Origin: Bacteroidales bacterium UBA5536
GTDB taxonomy: Bacteria; Bacteroidota; Bacteroidia; Bacteroidales; F082
DNA length: 64,000 nt
Direction: 5' to 3'
NCBI GenBank assembly: GCA_002426795.1
Contig: DINQ01000002.1
Span: 62,001-126,000, forward strand
A program made the translations under genes and the position numbers. Below, piece after piece: positions 15,515 through 23,437 of the stretch. The notes under the pieces were generated by a model. The model searched no databases. It was not told the origin of the DNA and saw nothing but the letters and a program-made list of their open reading frames with translations. The stretch's first letter is position 1; the number at the start of each line of letters is the position of its first letter.

Positions 15515-16891
15515 ATGAAACTTCCATTTGCAGAATCCTATAAAATTAAAATGGTTGAGCCATTGCGTCGATCAGAACGGCCTGAACGCGAAGAATGGAT
15601 CAAACAAGCAAACTATAATTTATTTAACCTCAAAAGCGATCAGGTTTTTGTTGACCTGCTAACTGACTCTGGTACAGGTGCTATGAGCGACCGTCAATGG
15701 TCGGAACTGATGTTGGGCGATGAATCCTATGCAGGAGCCTCATCTTATTACAAACTAAAGAATGCCATTCAGGAAATCACGGGATTTCCATATTTTTTGC
15801 CAACTCACCAGGGCCGTGCAGCCGAGAATGTGCTTTTTTCTGCCTTGATTAAAAAAGGTGACCTGATTCCGGGCAATGCACATTTCGATACCACCAAAGG
15901 TCATATCGAATTCAGGCATGCCACGGCAGTCGATTGCACCATCGACGAGGCTTACGACACCACTCTCGATCACCCTTTCAAAGGTAATCTTTCGCTTCAA
16001 AAGCTCGAAAAGGTATTTAAAGAAAACCCTGTCGAACGCATCCCGATGGTTATCATCACCGTTACCTGCAATACCAGTGGTGGCCAACCTGTTTCGATGC
16101 AAAACATCAGAGAAGTGAGTCAGTTGGCCAGGCAATATGGCGTGAAAGTTATTTTTGATGCAGCACGTTTCGCCGAAAATGCCTATTTCATCAAAACACG
16201 TGAAAAAGAATACCGCGATAAACCAATTCGCGATATTGTGCTTGAAATGTTCTCATACGGTGATGGGATGACGATGAGTAGTAAGAAAGACGCCATTGTG
16301 AACATGGGCGGTTTTATTGGTCTGCGCGATCAGGAACTATTCAGGCAGGCAAGCACTTTCAACATCATGTTTGAGGGCTTTATTACCTATGGCGGCATGT
16401 CGGGACGCGACATGAATGCACTTGCGCAAGGCTTGTACGAAGGCACTGAGTTTGATTACCTGCAAACGCGTGTCGGACAGGTGGCTTATTTAGGTAGTCT
16501 GTTACACGATGCCGGCGTACCGGTACAATTTCCTTTTGGAGGGCACGCCATTTTTGTAGATGCCACCAGGTTTTTGCCACATGTGCCACGAGAACAATAT
16601 GTTGCGCAAACACTGGCTGTTGAGATTTATAAAGAAGGAGGCGTAAGGGCTGTAGAAATTGGTACAATTTTGGCCGACCGTGACCCGGAAACAAGAGCCA
16701 ACAGGTATCCCAACCTGGAGCTTGTCAGGCTTGCCATACCACGCCGCACTTATACCAACAACCACATGCAATACGTTGCTGCTGCCATTATCAACGTGTG
16801 GGAAAGGCGCGATCAGATTCGGACAGGCTACCGCATTACCTACGAAGCGCCCATCATGCGGCACTTCACGGTTGCGTTGGAGAAAATTTGA
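15515..16891 (+). CDS. tnaA: Tryptophanase (L-tryptophan indole-lyase)
   Basis: The 458-residue PLP enzyme splits L-tryptophan to indole, pyruvate and ammonia in the cytoplasm. Conserved stretches of the beta-eliminating lyase family are present: FVDLLTDSGTGAMS, PTHQGRAAENVL, GGQPVSM, and MSSKKDA, where the second Lys (about 258) should bind PLP. Tyrosine phenol-lyase is the close alternative. The stretches FDTTKGH and RAVEIGTILADRDP follow the E. coli tryptophanase form rather than the tyrosine phenol-lyase form (TTTRYH, SMERG). The gene is monocistronic, with a terminator 8 nt after the stop and a long leader that may control translation. Confidence 0.92.
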   Translation: MKLPFAESYKIKMVEPLRRSERPEREEWIKQANYNLFNLKSDQVFVDLLTDSGTGAMSDRQWSELMLGDESYAGASSYYKLKNAIQEITGFPYFLPTHQGRAAENVLFSALIKKGDLIPGNAHFDTTKGHIEFRHATAVDCTIDEAYDTTLDHPFKGNLSLQKLEKVFKENPVERIPMVIITVTCNTSGGQPVSMQNIREVSQLARQYGVKVIFDAARFAENAYFIKTREKEYRDKPIRDIVLEMFSYGDGMTMSSKKDAIVNMGGFIGLRDQELFRQASTFNIMFEGFITYGGMSGRDMNALAQGLYEGTEFDYLQTRVGQVAYLGSLLHDAGVPVQFPFGGHAIFVDATRFLPHVPREQYVAQTLAVEIYKEGGVRAVEIGTILADRDPETRANRYPNLELVRLAIPRRTYTNNHMQYVAAAIINVWERRDQIRTGYRITYEAPIMRHFTVALEKI

Positions 16892-16898
16892 GAAATTA

Positions 16899-16937
16899 AA
16901 TAAAAAAGACTGCCAATTACTTGACAGTCTTTTTTAT
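16899..16937. terminator. Bidirectional terminator between tnaA and the CBM48 gene
   Basis: AATAAAAAAGACTG (16899-16912) pairs with CAGTCTTTTTTATT (16925-16938), giving a stem with A-run and T-run for both strands. Confidence 0.85.
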
Positions 16938-16950
16938 TTTTAGGATTTGC

Positions 16951-17268
16951 CTATAAGATAATTACGGCATTTTTTGCATCGCTGAAAGCTGTTTCAGCAT
17001 ACTCATCGGCTTCTTCTTCGTCAAGCCATGTTTGTTTGTCGGCCAGGTAACGAAACTGGTATTCAGCACCTGTTGCCAGCTCAATGGTATGGCTAAATGA
17101 ACCGTCTTTGAGTGGTTTCATAATTTCTGATTCAGGATTCCACTGGTTAAAGTTGCCAACGATAGCTATTTCAGAGGCATTTCCAGCCTGCTCTTTCGAG
17201 ATTTTAAAACTTACTTTGCAAACAGGTTTGCTTTTCAGGAATTGTTTTTTGATACTCATTTTATTCAA
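16951..17268 (-). CDS. Small CBM48/isoamylase early-set (glycogen-binding type) protein
   Basis: The 105-residue protein is essentially one E-set domain of the AMPK-beta/CBM48 type: VSFKISKEQAGNASEIAIVGNFN, then WNPESEIMKPLKDGSF and EYQFRYLADKQTWLDEEEAD. No signal peptide is visible, so it is cytoplasmic. Stand-alone versions are common in Bacteroidota and are assumed to bind alpha-glucans such as glycogen, but no catalytic partner is encoded nearby. A secreted protein with four such domains lies at 50590. A TATTTTTG box (plus 17335-17342, minus strand) may be its promoter. Confidence 0.8.
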   Translation of the reverse strand: MNKMSIKKQFLKSKPVCKVSFKISKEQAGNASEIAIVGNFNQWNPESEIMKPLKDGSFSHTIELATGAEYQFRYLADKQTWLDEEEADEYAETAFSDAKNAVIIL

Positions 17269-17514
17269 GATTAGTTAGTGATTGGATGTAACAGCAAAAC
17301 ACAATTGTGTAATCATCTGCTTAACATCTTGGTACAAAAATACACGCAATTGGATTGGGTTAAAATTATAATTTTCACACAGGATTATATAAAAATCACA
17401 ATAACAGAGAGTTAGCTTGTTTTTTAGAATGCCCTCAAGTTTTCCTCAATCGGTTTCGGAAATCATTGATTCTGACCCAATTTGGGTATTTGGCACAGCG
17501 ATTTGGCTTTTTAT

Positions 17515-17522
17515 TAACTTTG
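17515..17522 (+). promoter_or_regulatory. -7 box (TAACTTTG) for the fRMsr gene
   Basis: TAACTTTG matches TAnnTTTG and lies 23 nt before the ATG at 17546. A TTTG at 17489-17492 is 22 nt upstream, slightly longer than optimal. Confidence 0.5.
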
Positions 17523-17545
17523 CGTCTTTCAAAAAATGAAGACAT

Positions 17546-18013
17546 ATGGATCAACTTAAAAAAGAAGGTCGCTACAATAGAATCTTTCAACAGATTGAGG
17601 AATTGCTTGTTAAGAGCAACAATCCGATTTCGAATATGGCAACGATTGTAGCCGTATTACATGCCAAGATGGATTACTTTTTCTGGACGGGCTTTTATTT
17701 GTTGCAGGACGGGAAATTGCAGGTTGGACCCTATCAGGGTTCGCTGGCATGTATCAATCTACCCGAGCCAAGTGGGGTTTGCTGGGCTGCTGTGCGTAGG
17801 CAGGAAACTGTAATTGTTGCCGACGTGCATGAATTTCCGGGACATATTGCTTGCGACGGACGTTCCAACTCAGAAATTGTGGTTCCCTTGCGTGATCAGG
17901 ATGGGAAAATCATTGGTGTACTGGATGTTGACAGCGACGAAAAAGACCAATTTGATCAAACAGACGCCATCTGGCTTGAAAAATTGGTAGCATTGGTTTC
18001 ACAAAAAAAATAG
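17546..18013 (+). CDS. msrC: Free methionine-(R)-sulfoxide reductase, GAF type
   Basis: The 155-residue GAF-domain protein matches the fRMsr family (E. coli MsrC/YebR), which reduces free L-methionine-(R)-sulfoxide in the cytoplasm. The three redox Cys are all present: LACINLP (about 69), SGVCWAAV (79) and HIACDGRSNSE (103), along with the family signature NSEIVVPL and GVLDVDS. Length and motifs agree with the family. It protects the methionine pool from oxidation. It has its own -7 box, and a short hairpin with T-run follows the stop. Confidence 0.92.
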   Translation: MDQLKKEGRYNRIFQQIEELLVKSNNPISNMATIVAVLHAKMDYFFWTGFYLLQDGKLQVGPYQGSLACINLPEPSGVCWAAVRRQETVIVADVHEFPGHIACDGRSNSEIVVPLRDQDGKIIGVLDVDSDEKDQFDQTDAIWLEKLVALVSQKK

Positions 18014-18027
18014 CAATCTGCAAAACG

Positions 18028-18047
18028 GACAGGAACTGTCTTTTTTT
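18028..18047 (+). terminator. Short hairpin-plus-T-run after msrC
   Basis: GACAG (18028-18032) and CTGTC (18036-18040) form a 5-bp stem with a 3-nt loop followed by seven T. The short stem makes it a weak terminator candidate. Confidence 0.4.
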
Positions 18048-18079
18048 GTCAATTGCACTGTTGATGCCCTAAAAAGGAT

Positions 18080-18087
18080 TAATTTTG
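18080..18087 (+). promoter_or_regulatory. -7 box (TAATTTTG) for the MntP-like gene
   Basis: TAATTTTG matches TAnnTTTG and ends at 18087. It overlaps the TTG of the longest open frame (18085), which therefore cannot be the translation start of this transcript. Confidence 0.5.
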
Positions 18088-18105
18088 CAGCCATTCATTG
18101 GAGGA

Positions 18106-18666
18106 TTGAAATACCTGGTATACATATTATTCGTCATCGCGCTTGCCTACAACACCTTTCCGTTGGCGTTAGGGTTGAATCGGGATAAGCGAAACAGTCA
18201 TATTTTAAATGTATTGCTGGCGATTGTTTTTGGGTTTATTCAAGCAGCGATGTATAAAGTCGGAGCCTTGTTAGGCGAAACTTTCATGCATTTGTTTGAA
18301 GACCATAATCAGTTTGCTGTTTTTGCTATTTTGCTGGCAGTGAGTGTACGCATGATTATTGAGGCCTTCAAAATCAGGCATGGTGAGCGCCTTTTCTCTT
18401 TCGATAATTATGTCAAATTTGTGATGATGACTGTTGCAGCTGGCATCAATACGCTAATAGTAGGAATGACCTATAACTACCTCAACCTGTTTGGCATGTT
18501 TACACCTGCGGCACTCCTGGCTGCTGGTTTTGCCTGGTCAATAGCTGGCATCAGCATGAACCTGACACGGGTAAATATCTTATTATCAAGTTTTATACAG
18601 CTGATTTCAGCCGTTATCATCTTGTCCATCGGAATCGTTTATCTTTTTTCAAATCACTGGTTTTAA
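18106..18666 (+). CDS. MntP-like membrane protein with both key Asp replaced by Asn
   Basis: The frame has no early ATG. A TTG at 18106 lies about 18 nt after a -7 box, places the first helix at the N-terminus as in MntP, and is chosen; the start stays uncertain. The product (186 residues) has six hydrophobic helices in two three-helix repeats, and VRMIIEAFK matches GRMIIEGFR of E. coli MntP, a manganese exporter of the inner membrane. The family Asp of MDAFA (helix 1) is Asn here (YNTFPLALG), and that of LDAMAVG (helix 4) is also Asn (INTLIVG). Both acids are thought to be needed for Mn export, so another substrate or function is possible. It is 1 nt from the endonuclease gene. Confidence 0.7.
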   Translation: MKYLVYILFVIALAYNTFPLALGLNRDKRNSHILNVLLAIVFGFIQAAMYKVGALLGETFMHLFEDHNQFAVFAILLAVSVRMIIEAFKIRHGERLFSFDNYVKFVMMTVAAGINTLIVGMTYNYLNLFGMFTPAALLAAGFAWSIAGISMNLTRVNILLSSFIQLISAVIILSIGIVYLFSNHWF

Positions 18667-18667
18667 T

Positions 18668-19759
18668 ATGACGCATCTACAATCTGCAAAAGCCATCCGG
18701 TCTTTGCTGTTTACTGCTTTTCTTTTTATTTCGGTTTTTACAGTTTTGGCACAACCACCAGCCGGATATTATTCGGCTGCAGAAGGTCTGGATGGGCAAC
18801 AGCTGAAGCAGACTTTACACAATATTATCAAGAACCACAATTCCAGAAGCTACAGTCAGTTGTGGAACGACTTTAATCAGACCGACAAGAAGTCGAACGG
18901 AAAGGTTTGGGATATGTATTCTGACGTTCCGGGAGGCACGCCTGCTTATGAATACACCTTTTTTAGCGATCAGTGCGGAAACTACAACAGCGAAGGTGAT
19001 TGCTATAACCGTGAGCACAGTTGGCCCAAAAGCTGGTTCAATGATCAGATGCCAATGTATACCGATTTGTTTCATCTGGTTCCGACAGATGGCTACGTCA
19101 ACGGAAAAAGAAGCAATTATCCTTATGGTGAAGTAGGTTCAGCCAGTTGGACCAGTACAAATGGCTCAAAGCTGGGGTCTTGTGTTACTGATGGCTATTC
19201 AGGAACTGTTTTCGAGCCTATCGATGAGTACAAAGGCGACCTGGCCAGAGGATATTTTTACATGTCGGTACGCTATTATGGCGAAGATGCCAATTGGCCG
19301 GGAAGCGCAATGGTAGATGGCGCTGAAATCCGCGACTGGGCATTGGCCATGCTGCTGAGATGGAATCAGGAAGATCCTGTAAGCCAAAAAGAAATAGACC
19401 GCAACAATGCTATCTACAATCTGCAGCAAAACAGGAACCCTTTTATTGATGATGCCAGCTTTGCAGTACGTATTTGGGATCCAACAGCAGCAGTTTATGC
19501 TCAGCAGCTGACAACTCATTTGCGTGTGTTTCCAAACCCCGCACAAAAGAATGGTACGATTTCAGTTGAATGGACCAGCCAAACAACTGTTGATCAGTTG
19601 CGGGTCGTTGATATTTCGGGCCGTATATTACTTGAACAGCAGCTCCCAGATCAATCCAATACTATCCAAAACACGCTGCCGCTCGAATCTGGGTTTTATT
19701 TTTTGCAACTGATTCACCAAAATGAAGTTGTAGCAACCTCCAAACTTATTCTAAATTAA
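18668..19759 (+). CDS. Extracellular endonuclease I with T9SS sorting domain
   Basis: The 363-residue protein has a signal peptide ending TVLAQ, an endonuclease I (EndA/NucM-type) domain and a C-terminal type A T9SS sorting domain. The nuclease signature includes CYNREHSWPKSWF, with the catalytic His region, and DLFHLVPTDGYVNGKRSNYP. The last 80 residues (FPNPAQ, then VVDISGRILLEQQL, ending KLILN) are typical of cargo carried to the outside and processed by the sortase-like PorU. It should degrade external DNA for nutrients or biofilm turnover. It follows the MntP-like gene by 1 nt and precedes queD by 10 nt. Confidence 0.93.
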   Translation: MTHLQSAKAIRSLLFTAFLFISVFTVLAQPPAGYYSAAEGLDGQQLKQTLHNIIKNHNSRSYSQLWNDFNQTDKKSNGKVWDMYSDVPGGTPAYEYTFFSDQCGNYNSEGDCYNREHSWPKSWFNDQMPMYTDLFHLVPTDGYVNGKRSNYPYGEVGSASWTSTNGSKLGSCVTDGYSGTVFEPIDEYKGDLARGYFYMSVRYYGEDANWPGSAMVDGAEIRDWALAMLLRWNQEDPVSQKEIDRNNAIYNLQQNRNPFIDDASFAVRIWDPTAAVYAQQLTTHLRVFPNPAQKNGTISVEWTSQTTVDQLRVVDISGRILLEQQLPDQSNTIQNTLPLESGFYFLQLIHQNEVVATSKLILN

Positions 19760-19769
19760 CGGCCTTATT

Positions 19770-20219
19770 ATGAATAACATACGTATCACGAAGGAATTCA
19801 GTTTCGAAATGGCTCATGCCCTTTTAGGGTATGATGGGCCTTGCAGAAACATACACGGACATTCTTACGAGCTGAAAGTGACAGTAGTTGGAAAACCCTT
19901 AGCCGACAGAGGAAATCCCAAGCTTGGTATGGTCATGGATTTTGGTGATTTGAAAAGGATTGTACGCAGGACTGTGGTTGATGTATTTGATCATGCGCTT
20001 GTACTAAACAGCGATATGCCTGCTGAAAGTATCGATCAGTTAAAGCAGAATTTTGAAAAGGTTACAGTTTTACCATATCAACCAACTAGCGAATTGATGG
20101 TGATTGATTTTGCAGACCGCATCAGCAAAGAGCTTCCATCACATGTTAAACTCTTCAGTGTCCTATTAAGAGAAACAGGAACTTCTTACGCAGAGTGGTT
20201 TGCCTCTGACAATCACTGA
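19770..20219 (+). CDS. queD: 6-carboxy-5,6,7,8-tetrahydropterin synthase
   Basis: The 149-residue protein belongs to the 6-pyruvoyl-tetrahydropterin synthase family. The zinc-binding His residues are in FEMAHALL and in the NIHGHSYEL motif, the catalytic Cys is in GPCRNIHG, and the FDHALVLN and LRETGTSYAEW motifs complete the active site. QueD converts dihydroneopterin triphosphate to 6-carboxytetrahydropterin, the second step toward queuosine in tRNA. No other queuosine gene is in the window. Its stop directly abuts the stop of the convergent kinase gene at 20220. Confidence 0.9.
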   Translation: MNNIRITKEFSFEMAHALLGYDGPCRNIHGHSYELKVTVVGKPLADRGNPKLGMVMDFGDLKRIVRRTVVDVFDHALVLNSDMPAESIDQLKQNFEKVTVLPYQPTSELMVIDFADRISKELPSHVKLFSVLLRETGTSYAEWFASDNH

Positions 20220-21860
20220 TTATCTTTTTACAAACTCAGCAATTTTTACCAGAAGGTCGGTTCGGTCAATTGGTTTTGTGAGGTAGGCATCGCAACCGGC
20301 TTCTATCGCAAGTTTCACTTCAACATCCATGGCATAAGCCGTTTGTGCGATTACCGGCATGTCGTTATCGATGGCTTTGATGGCTTTGGTGGCCTGATAA
20401 CCATTCACCAGCGGCAGGCGGATGTCCATTAATACCAGATCAATCTCATGCTGATGATTCTTCATCAGATTGATGGCTTCCTGACCATCTCGTGCCCAAA
20501 TCAGCCGTGCCCTCGATGGCCGTAACATAACCCTGAGTAGGTTGTAATTGGTTTGCTCATCTTCAACAACAAGAAATGTTTTGTCGGACCATTCAAAATT
20601 CTGTTCAATTTCCTTCAGCTCAATAGGCTTGGCCGATTCAATCTGAACGACGATTTCGGGCATCGTAACTGAAAAAGTTGATCCTTTTCCTGGCTCAGAG
20701 TCAAGAACCAGTTCAGCGCCCAGCAAGTCGGTGAGGCCTTTGATGATCGATAGTCCCAAACCGGTTCCGCCATGTTTTTTGGTCGTGCTGTAATCAAGTT
20801 GCCGGAATCTTTTAAAAATCAATTCATGTTTATCTTTGCTGATGCCTGGGCCGGTGTCGCTGACAAATATTACCAGATTTTTTTTGTTAACGATACGATA
20901 GCCAAGCGTAATGGAGCCTTTTTCAGTAAATTTAAATGCATTTTCGAGCAGATTATTTACGATTTGCTGCAATCGGATGGCATCAGAATGCACAATAATT
21001 CGTCTGATGTTTTCGGGTTTTTCGAGCCGGAATTCAATGTTTTCTTTTTCCCGCTTGGCCTTAAGCTGCTCAAACGACCTATAAATGGCCTGCATCACGT
21101 CATCCAGCAAAAAATTGCTGCTGTTGATACGCATCTGACCCGATTCTATTTTGGCAATATCGATAATGTCATCGATAAGTCGGAGCAGCACTTGTCCGCT
21201 GTCGAATACAATCTGAGAATACTCTTCTCTTTCGTCAGCAGGAAGTTCGGGGTCGCGCAGAAAATCGACAAAACCAATGATATGATTCATGGGCGTTCTG
21301 ATTTCGTGCGACATACTTGTTAAAAAGGCTGTTTTTAGCTTGTCAGATTCCTCTGCTTTTTCAAGGGCCTTGATCAGTTCGTGTTCGGTCATTTTTCGTT
21401 TCGAAACATCACCAATAATTAAAATGAAGGATAGCGCATCCGTCATTTTACTGGGAACTGTCGTGCCCTTACACCGAAAATAGGTGTCTTTTTCACGGCT
21501 CAGCTGAAAAGGTGCCTCGATATCGAATTCTCTGTTTTGGCTAATAAGCTGATTTATTTTATCTATCAGCACGGTTCCCTGAAAGGGCGCAAAATTCATG
21601 ATGTTCATTCGGTTGATCACATCATTTGCATGGACATCGAAAGTCTTTAAAAAGGCTGGATTTGCAGCCGTGATATAACCATGTCGGTCTAAATTGAGGA
21701 TGGCAAGCGGAATTTGGCTGATTGTAACGGCCATGCGGTGCTCAATATCTTTTTCAGATTGCACATTGTAGGCATGCAGCTGATCGTTCAGTGCATTTAC
21801 TTTGGCTTTAAGCTGCTCAATTTCAGCAACTAATTCTTGTTTTGTTTTTTCATTTTCCAT
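20220..21860 (-). CDS. Soluble hybrid histidine kinase (coiled coil-PAS-HisKA-HATPase-REC)
   Basis: The 546-residue protein lacks membrane helices. It has an N-terminal coiled coil (about 1-45), a PAS domain (about 45-155, AILNLDRHGYITAANPAFL), a HisKA with H-box SHEIRTPMNHIIGF (about 185), a HATPase (GTGLGLSIIKGL), and a C-terminal receiver (about 425-545; VVEDEQTNYN, DLVLMDIRLP with the phosphoacceptor Asp, TAYAM, LTKPID). No output domain or adjacent regulator gene is present, so signal and target are unknown. The architecture closely resembles the membrane kinase at 32192. The receiver may pass phosphate to a distant phosphotransfer protein. Confidence 0.93.
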   Translation of the reverse strand: MENEKTKQELVAEIEQLKAKVNALNDQLHAYNVQSEKDIEHRMAVTISQIPLAILNLDRHGYITAANPAFLKTFDVHANDVINRMNIMNFAPFQGTVLIDKINQLISQNREFDIEAPFQLSREKDTYFRCKGTTVPSKMTDALSFILIIGDVSKRKMTEHELIKALEKAEESDKLKTAFLTSMSHEIRTPMNHIIGFVDFLRDPELPADEREEYSQIVFDSGQVLLRLIDDIIDIAKIESGQMRINSSNFLLDDVMQAIYRSFEQLKAKREKENIEFRLEKPENIRRIIVHSDAIRLQQIVNNLLENAFKFTEKGSITLGYRIVNKKNLVIFVSDTGPGISKDKHELIFKRFRQLDYSTTKKHGGTGLGLSIIKGLTDLLGAELVLDSEPGKGSTFSVTMPEIVVQIESAKPIELKEIEQNFEWSDKTFLVVEDEQTNYNLLRVMLRPSRARLIWARDGQEAINLMKNHQHEIDLVLMDIRLPLVNGYQATKAIKAIDNDMPVIAQTAYAMDVEVKLAIEAGCDAYLTKPIDRTDLLVKIAEFVKR

Positions 21861-21973
21861 TTTGCCCGACTTAAAACACGCACGAAATATATCTCGTTTG
21901 CCTGTTAAAAGTACTAATTCATACGCATTATTATGCTGGAGGTTTCAAAATAAGTAGCTTAATTAAGAAAACA

Positions 21974-23257
21974 CTATTGAGTTACTAATAACTTAGATAC
22001 GAAAATGTTATTGTGCGTTTCAGTCCTGATCAGATAAAAAGCAGGGTCAAGCGAAATTTCCAGTTCTACTTTCTTATTTTCAGTATTGTTAGAGGCCTCA
22101 AACAAGATAAAGTTATTGCCCAGCATATCAAAAGCAGTCACTTTTACAATTGGTTCTTTTTCAGATTGCACGAAAAGTTTTTCTGAGCATATCGGATTTG
22201 GGAACAATTTAATTGTCGACTCATGGGTCATTTGCTCTGCGGTTCCCGGAAAGAGGCCACAGCTATGCAGGATTTCTACGACACCTGATTTGATGTTCGG
22301 AATTTCGTCATATAAATGAATGCCCGGACAGCTCGTTGCGCATCCATCGCGATGGCCTGCAATTACACCCAACTCATTATTGAGTGGATGTGGCACAAAC
22401 GCCAGCGGATTCATGGTGTCTTTGGCTGTTTTCCAGGCCAGCAAATCGAGTAAGGCGACAATAGCATCATTGGAAGGTGCAGCCAATTCATAGTTACCGA
22501 GCACACATACACCCATGGTGCCTGTGTTTGAGGCACAAAAATGTGCTCCTAAAACAGCATCCTGCGCCAGTACTGGGCCCGGATCGCGGCCAGCATATAT
22601 CTGACCGTTGGGCGCTATCAGGTAGTTGTAACCAATATCGGACCAGCCATTTACCTCGGTGTGGTATACATAAATGCTGCGAACAAGAGCGGTGTAATCG
22701 GTGAGTTCGTTGTCGGTGGCCGAGTGGTGGATGATGAGGTTGTTGGCACGATTCGGAATCCGTTGATAATCCGGGTCGGGAAGCCCTTGCCTCCACTCGG
22801 TCTGCAACATCATAGGAGGCTCATCGCAGTTTCCATCAGCCTTTTGCTTTTGAGCAGGAATGGCTAGCTGAGGAGGATGAATCAGGAAAGCTGTAATTGC
22901 TCCTTCGAATGCCATATTAGTTTGCAGTGTAAAACTATTTTTTGGCGCATCGAATGCAATAAGTTGACTCATGAAAACAGTGTCATTTGTGATCGCATGT
23001 TCCTCAGGTTTAAGCTCATATGATTTTTCTCCAATTTGCAGCACAATTAGATCGTATAGCTTTTTGGGATAACTGATACAAATGGCTGTAAAATCTGACG
23101 AAGCGATACGTGTGTTTGGGTTCACCGATAGTTTTTTTACAAATGTCTCCTGACAGTTTGCTACATTAAAAGGGCTGATAGTAAACAACATTAGAATGGT
23201 CAATCCTAATACTGATAGCTTTGTGATTCTCCAAAAACAAAGGCCCTTATCTTTCAT
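21974..23257 (-). CDS. Secreted N-acetylmuramoyl-L-alanine amidase (PGRP type) with T9SS sorting domain
   Basis: The 427-residue protein has a signal peptide (about 15-35) and an N-terminal beta region. The amidase_2/PGRP domain (about 170-335) carries zinc ligands in LIIHHSAT, GHRDGC and CATSCPGIH, the first two His-based and the last Cys-based, plus GWSDIGYNYLI. A T9SS type A sorting domain follows (LFPNPICSEKL to SKLLVTQ). The enzyme cleaves the bond between muramic acid and L-Ala, and since it is exported through T9SS it probably attacks peptidoglycan of other bacteria or released fragments. The N-terminal region is not recognised. Confidence 0.9.
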   Translation of the reverse strand: MKDKGLCFWRITKLSVLGLTILMLFTISPFNVANCQETFVKKLSVNPNTRIASSDFTAICISYPKKLYDLIVLQIGEKSYELKPEEHAITNDTVFMSQLIAFDAPKNSFTLQTNMAFEGAITAFLIHPPQLAIPAQKQKADGNCDEPPMMLQTEWRQGLPDPDYQRIPNRANNLIIHHSATDNELTDYTALVRSIYVYHTEVNGWSDIGYNYLIAPNGQIYAGRDPGPVLAQDAVLGAHFCASNTGTMGVCVLGNYELAAPSNDAIVALLDLLAWKTAKDTMNPLAFVPHPLNNELGVIAGHRDGCATSCPGIHLYDEIPNIKSGVVEILHSCGLFPGTAEQMTHESTIKLFPNPICSEKLFVQSEKEPIVKVTAFDMLGNNFILFEASNNTENKKVELEISLDPAFYLIRTETHNNIFVSKLLVTQ

Positions 23258-23380
23258 GTGACGTATTTATTTTGATCTATCAACCCCCAGCTCTAATGAA
23301 CGCAAAAGCTATAGAATCAAAGGGCTAGTCTAACTTGTTGTTATTTTACACTAACGAATTCCAAATACAAAGAAAACGAA

Positions 23381-23415
23381 AAAACCCGCTGAAAATAACG
23401 AATTCAGCGGGTTTT
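23381..23415 (-). terminator. Terminator of the S46 peptidase gene
   Basis: AAAACCCGCTGAA (23381-23393) pairs with TTCAGCGGGTTTT (23403-23415), a 13-bp perfect stem with a T-run on the minus side. It lies just after the stop of the S46 gene at 23438. Confidence 0.85.
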
Positions 23416-23437
23416 AGGTTTTGATGAGCTGTCTTTA

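Noticed and set aside
15515..16891. Tyrosine phenol-lyase instead of tryptophanase
   Set aside because: The stretches FDTTKGH and RAVEIGTILADRDP follow tryptophanase; the tyrosine phenol-lyase forms are absent.
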